Source of the DNA: Spirochaetales bacterium
GTDB taxonomy: Bacteria > Spirochaetota > Spirochaetia > DSM-16054 > Sediminispirochaetaceae
Direction: 5' to 3'
NCBI GenBank assembly: GCA_021767325.1
Contig: JAASTM010000005.1
Span: 1-18,602, forward strand
Length of the DNA: 18,602 bases
Below are positions 5,950 to 13,125 of this stretch, one piece after another. The position numbers and the translations under genes are program-made. The notes beneath the pieces are model-generated. The model ran no database searches and was not told where the DNA came from. It saw only the letters and a program-made list of their open reading frames with translations. Each line of letters opens with the position of its first letter. Positions within the stretch are counted from its first letter, which is position 1.

Positions 5950-7548
5950 TCAGGCGGTCTTTGGCTCCTGCGTTTTTTTGATATCATCGATTACCGTGTA
6001 TGAGCGGACTATCCTCACCAGGATTTCCAAATCCTGGTAGGCCTGCTGGAGGCGGAGAATAATGTCCCGGTTTCGATCGGCTCCAATGACACGTATATTC
6101 GTGATGAACTTTGGCTTGGTCGAACGGTGGTCTCCGATTACTGCTCCCAGTTTTCGATGCAGATTTTCGGCGGCTTTCCCTGCATGCTGTAGTACCTTTA
6201 CGGCAGCTCGATTTACGTCTTCGACAAATTTTTCAATAACAAGAAAATTCTGTACAGAACTGCCGTTCAGGCGTGCCATCTCGATTACCTGATCGATGGA
6301 AACCCCGTTTTGCTTCTGCACCTGCGATTCGAATACATCTATACGGTTGATCACATCGGAAAATTGCCTGATCGCCTCTCCGAAATCACGTTGAAAGTCG
6401 CTGTCCTCGTAAAATCCGTCCTCGTGAATCCGGCGCAGCGAACCAAGAATTCCTTTCGTGAACACCGCCTTATAATACGATTTTACCGCTTGCAGCGGCA
6501 GGGTGTAGAGAAAACCGCTCAGTCCGAGCCGGTGAAAGGGCTCCTCGCTTTCGCGGGTATAGCCGTATATATCCTCTAAAGGGTGTCCCGCCAGCAGCTC
6601 CTCGACCGTAGACCGCATTGTCGCCTCGGTTAGATCCCGTTTTACCCGCTCTCGGTTGTTGGCAAAACGCTTTGAAAGGCGCGCATGCACCTCCTCTATG
6701 TAGTCGTGACTGCAGCCGGCTGATTCCGGATAGAGTTCAGGATCCTGGTGGAGGAGCTGTAGGAGGGCCCGCAGAGTGCTCTCCGAGAGTTCATTTTCGA
6801 ACAGCAGCTCTATATAGTCGATACTTTCACGGAGGGCAGAGATCTGCTCGGCATTTTCCTCATGATAATACACACACAAATCCGAGAGTAGATTGCGGGT
6901 GTTAGGTGTAACTTTGAAATTGGCTATAATAAAATAAAAATCATGTAAATACTGATCCACCAATGATGAGGATACATCGGAGAACTTAGGAAGCTGCTGG
7001 GGATGATCCTTTACAAAGGACGGGTCGAATACCTTGAAGAGCGAATCAAAATCGAACTCCATCAGTGCGTACAAGAGCTCGAGCTGGAAAAGGTCTTCGC
7101 TCAGCTTTCGGCTCTGGAGTTCGGAGATTTGACGCGAAAACTCCGTCCATTCCCTCTCAACAGTTTTCCACGCGGCGGTTTGGTCGGAAGCGTGTTTTAT
7201 TCGATCCATTAGAACGTCATACGAAAAGCTGTTCAGCTGCCGGCGAGCCTGCGGCTCGAGCTGATGCAGCACCAAATATTCGACCAGGTCAGCTTCCTGC
7301 AGGAGTTCCTGCCTGCGGGCCGGCAACTGCAGAATTTTTCTGAGAGTTATCACCAGCTTATAGAGGGCGTATAACTTGGAAGCGTAGCTGGAGAATACGC
7401 GCTTTCCCTGAATATCGGTATAGGCCAGTTTCAGATAGCGGAGTTCTCGCCAGGTTTTACGCAATTCGTACTGCTTGGCCCGGTCTTCGGCCTTTGGATA
7501 CAGTACGTAGAGAAGAATGGTTTCAAAAAACTCTATTAACTTGTCCAT
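5950..7548 (-). CDS. Large helical protein of unknown function (DUF5312-like)
   Basis: This 532-residue protein is rich in Leu, Glu, Arg and Gln and is almost entirely predicted helix. It has no signal peptide, no membrane segment and no catalytic motif that I recognise. The N-terminus MDKLIEFFETILLYVLYP, a region around LSGFLYTLPLQAVKSYYKAVF, and the C-terminal FITNIRVIGADRNRDIILRLQQ resemble my recollection of a spirochaete family of unknown function, DUF5312; that identification is tentative. A role as a cytoplasmic scaffold or structural protein is a guess. The ATG lies 5 nt after the stop of the cytidine deaminase gene with no convincing Shine-Dalgarno, so its translation is probably coupled to that gene. 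Both genes would share a promoter upstream of 7964. Confidence 0.75.
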   Translation of the reverse strand: MDKLIEFFETILLYVLYPKAEDRAKQYELRKTWRELRYLKLAYTDIQGKRVFSSYASKLYALYKLVITLRKILQLPARRQELLQEADLVEYLVLHQLEPQARRQLNSFSYDVLMDRIKHASDQTAAWKTVEREWTEFSRQISELQSRKLSEDLFQLELLYALMEFDFDSLFKVFDPSFVKDHPQQLPKFSDVSSSLVDQYLHDFYFIIANFKVTPNTRNLLSDLCVYYHEENAEQISALRESIDYIELLFENELSESTLRALLQLLHQDPELYPESAGCSHDYIEEVHARLSKRFANNRERVKRDLTEATMRSTVEELLAGHPLEDIYGYTRESEEPFHRLGLSGFLYTLPLQAVKSYYKAVFTKGILGSLRRIHEDGFYEDSDFQRDFGEAIRQFSDVINRIDVFESQVQKQNGVSIDQVIEMARLNGSSVQNFLVIEKFVEDVNRAAVKVLQHAGKAAENLHRKLGAVIGDHRSTKPKFITNIRVIGADRNRDIILRLQQAYQDLEILVRIVRSYTVIDDIKKTQEPKTA

Positions 7549-7553
7549 AAGAC

Positions 7554-7964
7554 TTATGTTGAAGGAACCTCATTAAAAGGGTGCGGAAGCAAGTCTCCGA
7601 GAGTAAAACGCTTCACGATTTCTCTGCGATTGGCTGTATATATCGGAAAGTCGAGCGGACAGAACTCTGCCAGAACCTGTAAACACAGCGCACAGGGTAC
7701 CGAAGGCGGCTCTGCAGAGGTAACAACTACCAGTGCTTTGAAACTGCGGACTCCCCCAGCATTTGCGGTCATTACAGCTCCCCGTTCGGCACAGATAGTA
7801 GCACCGTAACTTGCATTCTCGACATTGCAGCCGGGGTATACCCTTCCATCTTCCGCTATCAGCGCAGCTCCCACCTGAAAGCCCGAATAGGGGGAATACG
7901 CATGTGTCTGCGCCTCGACTGCCTGTGTGTGAGCATTTTTTAGTTCTTCATTTAGATTTTCCAA
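7554..7964 (-). CDS. cdd: Cytidine deaminase
   Basis: This 136-residue protein has the length of the small tetrameric cytidine deaminases, which hydrolyse cytidine or deoxycytidine to uridine and ammonia for pyrimidine salvage. Landmarks are YSPYSGFQVGAAL, NVENASYGATICAE and PCALC. The zinc ligands would be C58, C91 and C94, with E60 as the proton shuttle. The family motif PCGxCRQ reads PCALCLQ here, so the usual arginine after the last cysteine is leucine; since that arginine helps tune the zinc site in other members, this is a notable substitution. The start is TTG at 7964, supported by AAGGGGG at 7977-7971 with a 6-nt spacer and by the absence of a nearby in-frame ATG. It is followed directly by the helical protein gene. 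Confidence 0.92.
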   Translation of the reverse strand: MENLNEELKNAHTQAVEAQTHAYSPYSGFQVGAALIAEDGRVYPGCNVENASYGATICAERGAVMTANAGGVRSFKALVVVTSAEPPSVPCALCLQVLAEFCPLDFPIYTANRREIVKRFTLGDLLPHPFNEVPST

Positions 7965-7987
7965 GCACGTCCCCCTTGGTTATCAAA

Positions 7988-8017
7988 TTGTGGTAAGATA
8001 GTATAGAGGAGTATAAC
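7988..8017 (+). promoter_or_regulatory. Candidate promoter of the YkwC-like dehydrogenase
   Basis: TTGTGG (7988-7993) and TATAAC (8012-8017) are separated by 18 bp in the AT-rich divergent spacer 7965-8072. A strong Shine-Dalgarno GGAGG (8062-8066) lies 6 nt before the ATG at 8073. No clear promoter for cdd on the other strand was picked out of the same spacer. Confidence 0.4.
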
Positions 8018-8072
8018 AGATTTACTATTAAAGCGTGAAGTTCTTTCAAGATTAAAAATTTGGAGGCAGACA

Positions 8073-8957
8073 ATGGAAACAGTAGGATGGATTGGCACCG
8101 GAGTAATGGGCAGCAGCATGTGCGGTCACCTGGTCAAGGCCGGGTATAATGTGAATGTATATAATCGAACTCAAACCAAGGCACAGACACTTATTGATGC
8201 CGGTGCTCAATGGTGCGACAGCCCGGCCGAAGTTGCCGCCAACAGCGACGTCGTTTTTACTATCGTAGGCTACCCCCAGGATGTAGAGGAGGTAATGCTC
8301 GGAGAAAACGGGGTGATCGCTCATGCAAGAAAAGGTACCTACGTGGTCGATATGACCACTTCGACGCCTGCTCTGGCCGAATATATCCATACCGCCGCTG
8401 TAAAGCGGGGAATCAACACCCTGGACGCACCTGTCTCAGGCGGAGATGTAGGCGCCCGCAACGGCACTCTGGCGATTATGGTGGGGGGTGAACGAGCGAC
8501 TTTTGACAAAGTTCAGCCGTTTTTTAACCTGATGGGAGAAAACATTGCCTATATGGGCGGCCCCGGAAAGGGACAGCATACGAAAATGAGCAACCAGATT
8601 CTGATCGCCAGCACTATGATCGGGGTAGTTGAATCCCTGCTGTACGCCTACAAAGCCGGGATGGATCTGCATGAAGTAATAGCTGTAATCGGAAAAGGCG
8701 CGGCATCATCATGGTCAATCAACAATCTCGGGACCCGTATTGCCGAAGGGAACTATGATCCGGGTTTCTTTATTAAGCATTTTGTCAAGGATATGCGGAT
8801 TGCACTGGACGAAGCCCGTCGAATGGGGCTCGCATTGCCGGGACTCGCTCTGTCTCAGCAGTTCTACACCAGTGCGATGGCTCTGGGACTGGAAAACCTC
8901 GGTACACAGGGGCTCTATAAGGTCTTCGAACAACTCAATGGCCTTGCTTCGGAATAA
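8073..8957 (+). CDS. YkwC-like beta-hydroxyacid dehydrogenase
   Basis: This 294-residue NAD(P)-dependent oxidoreductase belongs to the 3-hydroxyisobutyrate dehydrogenase family. The Rossmann motif GTGVMG (8-13), the substrate motif DAPVSGG (118-124) and the catalytic lysine K171 in GQHTKMSNQ are all intact. The middle and C-terminal parts (VGYPQDVEEVM, GAASSWSINNL, FFIKHFVKDM) match what I recall of Bacillus subtilis YkwC very closely. Related enzymes reduce tartronate semialdehyde to glycerate (GarR/GlxR), oxidise 3-hydroxyisobutyrate, or reduce succinate semialdehyde; sequence alone does not decide. The glycerate kinase encoded convergently just beyond the terminator makes a tartronate semialdehyde reductase role worth considering. 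It appears monocistronic. Confidence 0.9.
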   Translation: METVGWIGTGVMGSSMCGHLVKAGYNVNVYNRTQTKAQTLIDAGAQWCDSPAEVAANSDVVFTIVGYPQDVEEVMLGENGVIAHARKGTYVVDMTTSTPALAEYIHTAAVKRGINTLDAPVSGGDVGARNGTLAIMVGGERATFDKVQPFFNLMGENIAYMGGPGKGQHTKMSNQILIASTMIGVVESLLYAYKAGMDLHEVIAVIGKGAASSWSINNLGTRIAEGNYDPGFFIKHFVKDMRIALDEARRMGLALPGLALSQQFYTSAMALGLENLGTQGLYKVFEQLNGLASE

Positions 8958-8983
8958 ATACCCCGGAATAATTATGCCCTGTT

Positions 8984-9022
8984 AAAAAAAGCCGGCACCC
9001 ATCTGGTTTGCCGGCTTTTTTT
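8984..9022. terminator. Bidirectional rho-independent terminator
   Basis: Seven A (8984-8990), the stem GCCGGC (8991-8996) with GCCGGC (9010-9015), a 13-nt loop, and seven T (9016-9022). The symmetrical A and T tracts let it serve both the dehydrogenase (+) and the glycerate kinase (-, stop at 9031). Confidence 0.9.
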
Positions 9023-9030
9023 CGTCCGCA

Positions 9031-10170
9031 TCAGCAGAGGTCCATCCCCAGACGAACCATCCGCATCGCCCGCTCTGCAGAATCGACCAGCAGTTCACTG
9101 CTTCTTTCCATAGCCTCTTTGAGACTCATGGCCCGGTTCACACTGCTCATGACCGCATCGATGCCTACATCGTATACCGCTTCGATTCCGTCGCCGATAT
9201 CACCGGCGATAACCAGTACGGGCACCCCTTTTTGCTTAGCCCGATAGGCTACTCCTACCGGCAGCTTGCCGTACGCGGTCTGCCCATCGATTTTACCTTC
9301 TCCGGTAATTACCAGGTCTTTGTGCTCTAAGCGTTCATCGAAGTTGACCGCATCCAGCACGATATCGATTCCCTTTTCCAGAGTCGCTCCGCAGAACACC
9401 ATCAGGCCGTAGCCCAATCCGCCGGCGGCGCCTGCTCCGGGGGTTTCATCGGCGTCTATATCGAATTGCCCCTTAACAACGTCGGACAGATTCTGCAGAG
9501 CCGCATCGAGGTCTTTTACATCCTGCGGTGAGGCGCCCTTCTGCGGCCCGTACACAGCACTGGCCCCGCGTTCACCGGTTAACGGATTGCTCACATCACA
9601 GGCGACCCTGAACCGAGCCGCTCTCACCCGCGGGTCCACCTCCGAATCATCTATTTTAGCCAGCTGCGCTAAGCCCGCCCCACCGGGGGGCAGTTCGCTG
9701 CCCTGCGCATCGAGAAACCTGTAGCCCAGAGCCGATGCCATGCCGGTTCCCCCGTCGTTGGTTGCACTCCCGCCGATGGCTAGAATGATCTCCTCGACAC
9801 CCTGTTCCAAAGCATGCAGAATGAGCTCTCCGGTCCCGTAAGTGGAGGCGCGGCGCACATCACGCCTCTCCTCAGGCACTAAATCGAGTCCGGAGGCTGC
9901 CGCCATTTCGATGACCGCGGTACCCTCATCGACAATCCCATAAAAAGACTCTACCGGGTCCCCTAAAGGCCCGTTCACAGTTAGATGAACCATTTCGCCC
10001 TCGTTTGCCTGTACAAGCGCCTCTACCGTGCCTTCCCCGCCGTCGGCGATGGGAACTTTTTCTATTTCCGCATCCGGAAATACCCGGTAGATGCCCTCTT
10101 CGATGGCCTCGGCAACCTTCAGGCTGCTGTTGCTGCCTTTGAAAGAGTCAGGAGCTATTAGAATTTTCAT
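9031..10170 (-). CDS. Glycerate kinase, type 1 (GarK/GlxK family)
   Basis: This 379-residue protein covers the full length of the bacterial type 1 glycerate kinase family, which phosphorylates D-glycerate with ATP, usually to 2-phosphoglycerate, in glyoxylate, glucarate or serine-linked metabolism. Signatures are the N-terminal APDSFKGS, IADGGEGTVEAL, LAIGGSATNDGGTGMA and TGEGKIDGQTAYGK. The start has GGGGAG at 10182-10177, 6 nt before the ATG. It is convergent with the YkwC-like dehydrogenase and divergent from the gamma carbonic anhydrase gene. No tartronate semialdehyde synthase or hydroxypyruvate isomerase is present in the window. Which phosphoglycerate isomer it makes is inferred from the family. 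Confidence 0.94.
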   Translation of the reverse strand: MKILIAPDSFKGSNSSLKVAEAIEEGIYRVFPDAEIEKVPIADGGEGTVEALVQANEGEMVHLTVNGPLGDPVESFYGIVDEGTAVIEMAAASGLDLVPEERRDVRRASTYGTGELILHALEQGVEEIILAIGGSATNDGGTGMASALGYRFLDAQGSELPPGGAGLAQLAKIDDSEVDPRVRAARFRVACDVSNPLTGERGASAVYGPQKGASPQDVKDLDAALQNLSDVVKGQFDIDADETPGAGAAGGLGYGLMVFCGATLEKGIDIVLDAVNFDERLEHKDLVITGEGKIDGQTAYGKLPVGVAYRAKQKGVPVLVIAGDIGDGIEAVYDVGIDAVMSSVNRAMSLKEAMERSSELLVDSAERAMRMVRLGMDLC

Positions 10171-10196
10171 GCGTATCTCCCCGATAGATTTTAGAT

Positions 10197-10225
10197 ATTG
10201 TCTCCATTACCGTTGGGAGTGTCAA
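10197..10225 (-). promoter_or_regulatory. Promoter of the glycerate kinase gene
   Basis: On the minus strand a perfect TTGACA (10225-10220) is followed after 17 bp by GACAAT (10202-10197). Transcription would start near 10190, giving a leader of about 20 nt that contains the Shine-Dalgarno. Confidence 0.65.
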
Positions 10226-10254
10226 GTCGATTTTTGCAGGCTCGCGGGTTCAGC

Positions 10255-10283
10255 TTGCCTGCAGTCCGTTTTCCCACTACAAT
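10255..10283 (+). promoter_or_regulatory. Promoter of the gamma carbonic anhydrase-like gene
   Basis: TTGCCT (10255-10260) and TACAAT (10278-10283) are separated by 17 bp. Transcription would start near 10290, just upstream of the Shine-Dalgarno AGGGAG at 10299-10304. Confidence 0.6.
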
Positions 10284-10311
10284 GGCATTAATCAACATAG
10301 GGAGTTTTGCC

Positions 10312-10824
10312 ATGTTATACAGCTATAAACAACACAAACCGGATGTAAATAAGGCCGCTTTTATTGCTCAAAGTGCAGAGATCGGCGGTGAAGTCTATTT
10401 AGAAGAGAAGAGTTCGATCTGGTTTCACGTATCGATCCGTGGAGATCTTGCCCCGGTGTATATCGGCAGAGGCAGTAATATTCAGGACAACTCCACAGTG
10501 CATGTGGCCGATGATCTGCCGGCAAAAATCGGAGAAAACGTAACAATCGGGCATAATGCGGTTATTCACGCCTGCTCCATCGGCGACAACTGCTTGGTTG
10601 GAATGGGTGCAATCGTACTCGACGGCGCTGAAATCGGCGAGGAGTCCATAATCGGGGCCGGAGCCCTGGTCACTCAGAATAAAAAATTTCCTCCCCGTTC
10701 TCTGTTGATCGGATCACCGGCCAAGCTGGCCCGGGAGCTCACCGAAGAGGAGGTTGCCGCCATAAAACGAAATGCAGAGGAGTACATCGAGCTGGCAGAA
10801 GGGTACAGTTCGGGCGGACGATAA
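10312..10824 (+). CDS. Gamma-class carbonic anhydrase-like hexapeptide protein
   Basis: This 170-residue protein is a left-handed beta-helix of hexapeptide repeats ([LIV]-G-x-x-x), forming the trimeric fold of the gamma carbonic anhydrase / YrdA / PaaY group. The three zinc histidines are present: H64 in STVHVAD, and H81 and H86 in IGHNAVIH. Also conserved are R43 and D45 in SIRGDLAP and QDN at 58-60. A C-terminal helix follows SLLIGSPAKLARELTEEE. Family members bind zinc or iron; carbonic anhydrase activity is proven only for some, so the function is inferred. The frame is open back to 10198, but ATG 10312 is chosen because AGGGAG (10299-10304) is 7 nt upstream and the fold begins there. It stops 4 bp before the convergent radical SAM gene with no visible terminator. 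Confidence 0.9.
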   Translation: MLYSYKQHKPDVNKAAFIAQSAEIGGEVYLEEKSSIWFHVSIRGDLAPVYIGRGSNIQDNSTVHVADDLPAKIGENVTIGHNAVIHACSIGDNCLVGMGAIVLDGAEIGEESIIGAGALVTQNKKFPPRSLLIGSPAKLARELTEEEVAAIKRNAEEYIELAEGYSSGGR

Positions 10825-10828
10825 AGGC

Positions 10829-11782
10829 TCAGCCCATCTGCTTTTCGCGGAATTTACGCACGAAATAGGTGTGCCCCTGATATTCGGTAGAGATGATGCG
10901 TCCCTCCTGAATAAGCTGATCCACCACCTGATAGTCAGCTCGATCCTTCTCAAGCAGCTGCAGGACAGCCTCTCTGCGCATCGGATGAACCGCGGTGATG
11001 CTGAGTAGGTCCTGATAGGCATCGCCGGAAAAACCGAACTCATCACCTTCATAGCCGATGAGGTGCTCGACATGCGGCACCCGGGCTGCAAAGTAGCTGT
11101 ACGCCTTGGCCAATACCGCTTCATCGGCGGGGACGGCCTGTTTTTCAGCCGGGGACCGGGTAGGAATAGAGATATATGAAATCCGAGGTTCGATACCTTC
11201 GAGGAACTGTCCGATTTCCTCTATCTCCTCGTCGCTGTCGTTGTAGTCCGCAATCAGCATAGTCTCCGTGGTCAGTTTACCGGGAAAATCCTCCGAAAAC
11301 CGCACGATTCCCTCCAACACTCTGGAGAAATCGATGTTCTTATGCGGCCGGTCGAGCTTTCTCCAGGTTGCCTCACGCACACTGTCGATTTTCAATGAAA
11401 TCCAGTCGAGCATCATCAGCTCATCGCGCAGTTTCGGCTGGTCCATAAGCGAACTGTTGCTGATGAGCGCCACCGGAACCCCGAGCTTTTTCACCTCGGC
11501 AATCTCTTCTCCCAGGTTCAGGTCGAGAGTTGGTTCGCCGTCGGGAACGAAGGTAAGGTAATCTACGGTAGCGCCGCTGCGCTGCACTTCTTCCAGCTTA
11601 GCGGTGACATCCCGTACGATATGCCGCGGGTCGTAAAACTTGTCGCGATTACCCTGCATATTCAACGCTCTGCCGAGCTGACAATATACACAGGAGTAGG
11701 AGCACACTTTTGGAGGAATATTATTTATTCCGATACTTCTTCCCAGTCTGCGGGAAGGAACAGGTCCGAATACAGTTTCCAT
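10829..11782 (-). CDS. Radical SAM protein (COG0731-like) with C-terminal winged-helix-like tail
   Basis: This 317-residue radical SAM enzyme has the cluster motif C27-x3-C31-x2-C34 (CSYSCVYC) preceded by the GPVPSRRLGRSIGINNIP opening, which is characteristic of a COG0731-type group related to the wyosine-synthesis radical SAM enzymes. SAM-binding features include FVPDGEPTLDL and a conserved ISNSSLM strand. About the last 60 residues (MRREAVLQLLEKD, then a QLIQEGRIIS strand) look like a small winged helix that could bind a nucleic acid. Bacterial members are mostly uncharacterised, so a tRNA-modification role is only one possibility. The ATG has no Shine-Dalgarno, and the promoter position predicts a leaderless mRNA. 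It follows the FAD-dehydrogenase gene by 62 bp but has its own promoter. Confidence 0.85.
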   Translation of the reverse strand: METVFGPVPSRRLGRSIGINNIPPKVCSYSCVYCQLGRALNMQGNRDKFYDPRHIVRDVTAKLEEVQRSGATVDYLTFVPDGEPTLDLNLGEEIAEVKKLGVPVALISNSSLMDQPKLRDELMMLDWISLKIDSVREATWRKLDRPHKNIDFSRVLEGIVRFSEDFPGKLTTETMLIADYNDSDEEIEEIGQFLEGIEPRISYISIPTRSPAEKQAVPADEAVLAKAYSYFAARVPHVEHLIGYEGDEFGFSGDAYQDLLSITAVHPMRREAVLQLLEKDRADYQVVDQLIQEGRIISTEYQGHTYFVRKFREKQMG

Positions 11783-11788
11783 GCAGTC

Positions 11789-11816
11789 AGTATATCATAC
11801 TCACCGTCTTTGTCTA
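11789..11816 (-). promoter_or_regulatory. Promoter of the radical SAM gene, predicting a leaderless mRNA
   Basis: On the minus strand TAGACA (11816-11811) and TATACT (11794-11789) are separated by 16 bp, each matching consensus at five of six positions. Only 6 nt lie between the -10 and the ATG at 11782, so transcription is expected at or next to the start codon. Confidence 0.6.
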
Positions 11817-11844
11817 TTATTTCTAATAAGTCTTTAAACTGTAG

Positions 11845-13125
11845 TTATTTAGTCAGAATACCCTCGGCCGCCCGGATCCCGCTGGCCCAAGCTGCCGTAA
11901 TTCCGCGGCTGGTTCCGGCTCCGTCTCCGGCAAAGTACACATCTTCAACCACCTGAAAATGGCGGTCCATATACTGCGGCTTGTTTGCGTACAGCTTTAT
12001 CTCGGGATAGTACATAATCGTACTAGGGTGCAGCACTCCGGGAACAATGGTGTCGAGCTGCTTCATCGACTTCCAGATACTGCGCAGAATTTTTGAGGGC
12101 ATAGCCAGACTGATATCGCCGGGACAGGTAGACTTGAGAGTCGGCTCGTAGTCGTAGAGATCGTCGTTGAAAGTCCCCGATTTAGACCGTTTTCCCAGCC
12201 GGAAATCGCCTACCCGCTGCATTAGCGGTCTTCCGCCGCCGAGCAGATCGGCCTGCATGCCGAGAATTTCCGCGAACTGCTGGCCGCTGGCCAGCGGCGC
12301 GGTCAGCCGCACCGTTTTGAGCATGGCAAAATTAGCCAAGCCGTTGCCGTTACCCTTCTTTTTTGAATAAGCGTGGCCGTTGACCGAGTGGTACACCTCT
12401 TGGTGCTGGGTTTCGTACCTTTCCCGTACTACATATGCGTTTCCGCTGTTGGTACAGAAGGTACGCACCTTCCCCGGAAACATAAACTTGGGATCATAGT
12501 AATCGGTAACAATGGGATACCGCTCTACCCGGGTTTCTACCCGGATACCTATATCGACAATATGGTCAACATAGGAGACGTCGAGGCTGTCCATTACGTT
12601 CTGCAGAAAGCGAAAGCCTTTTCTGCCGGGAGCAATGATCAGTGATTTGTAGCCTATGCTGCGCATGTCGGTGTGGATAAGATGTTCGGAGGCCGAGAGA
12701 CTGCGCATCTCCTCTTTCAAGGCGAACTTTACTCCCTTCTCCTCCAACCGGGCAGTCAGCTCCTTGATCAGCTCCAGGCCGCCGTCGGTTCCCAGGTGGG
12801 TCTGCTGAACGTTCAGCAGTTCCACACCCAGCCGTTCAGCCCTTTTCTGATACTTCAGTAAATTCTTCTTTGGAAGAATGTTCGGTTTGAGTTCGGATTT
12901 CACCAGTTCGAGGTAGTGCTCAGCCTCTTCCCGCTCCCAGTTATCCAGGGGGAATCCGATCGGATAGGTAAAATTCATTTTACAGTCATTACGTAATCCG
13001 CCGGTGGAGTAACTCTCCCGGTCGACAATCAGTATCGAGAGACCGGGGCGGGTATCAATCAGTGAAAAAGCAGCCCCGAGTCCTGCCGGGCCGCTTCCCA
13101 CTATCACTACATCGAAAATATCCAT
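11845..13125 (-). CDS. FAD-dependent dehydrogenase (COG2509-like)
   Basis: This 426-residue flavoprotein opens with a dinucleotide-binding Rossmann motif VGSGPAGLGAA (about 9-19) and ends with the second FAD motif YFAGDGAGTSRGITAA followed by a helix, the arrangement of COG2509-type uncharacterised FAD-dependent dehydrogenases. A central region with TDYYDPKFMFPGKVRTFCTN and NGHAYSKKKG is typical of that group. Substrate and electron acceptor are unknown. The ATG overlaps the stop of the upstream NDK gene by one base (TGATG), with AGGAAGG just before it (13135-13129), so the two are translationally coupled. The link to a nucleoside diphosphate kinase is not an obvious pathway pairing. No signal peptide or membrane segment is seen. 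Confidence 0.82.
   Translation of the reverse strand: MDIFDVVIVGSGPAGLGAAFSLIDTRPGLSILIVDRESYSTGGLRNDCKMNFTYPIGFPLDNWEREEAEHYLELVKSELKPNILPKKNLLKYQKRAERLGVELLNVQQTHLGTDGGLELIKELTARLEEKGVKFALKEEMRSLSASEHLIHTDMRSIGYKSLIIAPGRKGFRFLQNVMDSLDVSYVDHIVDIGIRVETRVERYPIVTDYYDPKFMFPGKVRTFCTNSGNAYVVRERYETQHQEVYHSVNGHAYSKKKGNGNGLANFAMLKTVRLTAPLASGQQFAEILGMQADLLGGGRPLMQRVGDFRLGKRSKSGTFNDDLYDYEPTLKSTCPGDISLAMPSKILRSIWKSMKQLDTIVPGVLHPSTIMYYPEIKLYANKPQYMDRHFQVVEDVYFAGDGAGTSRGITAAWASGIRAAEGILTK

Noticed and set aside
8073..8957. Assigning the dehydrogenase firmly as tartronate semialdehyde reductase
   Set aside because: The sequence is closest to YkwC, whose substrate is not established; the nearby glycerate kinase is only suggestive.
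10198..10311. Upstream extension of the gamma carbonic anhydrase-like protein
   Set aside because: The added residues cross the promoter, do not resemble the family, and ATG 10312 has a good Shine-Dalgarno.
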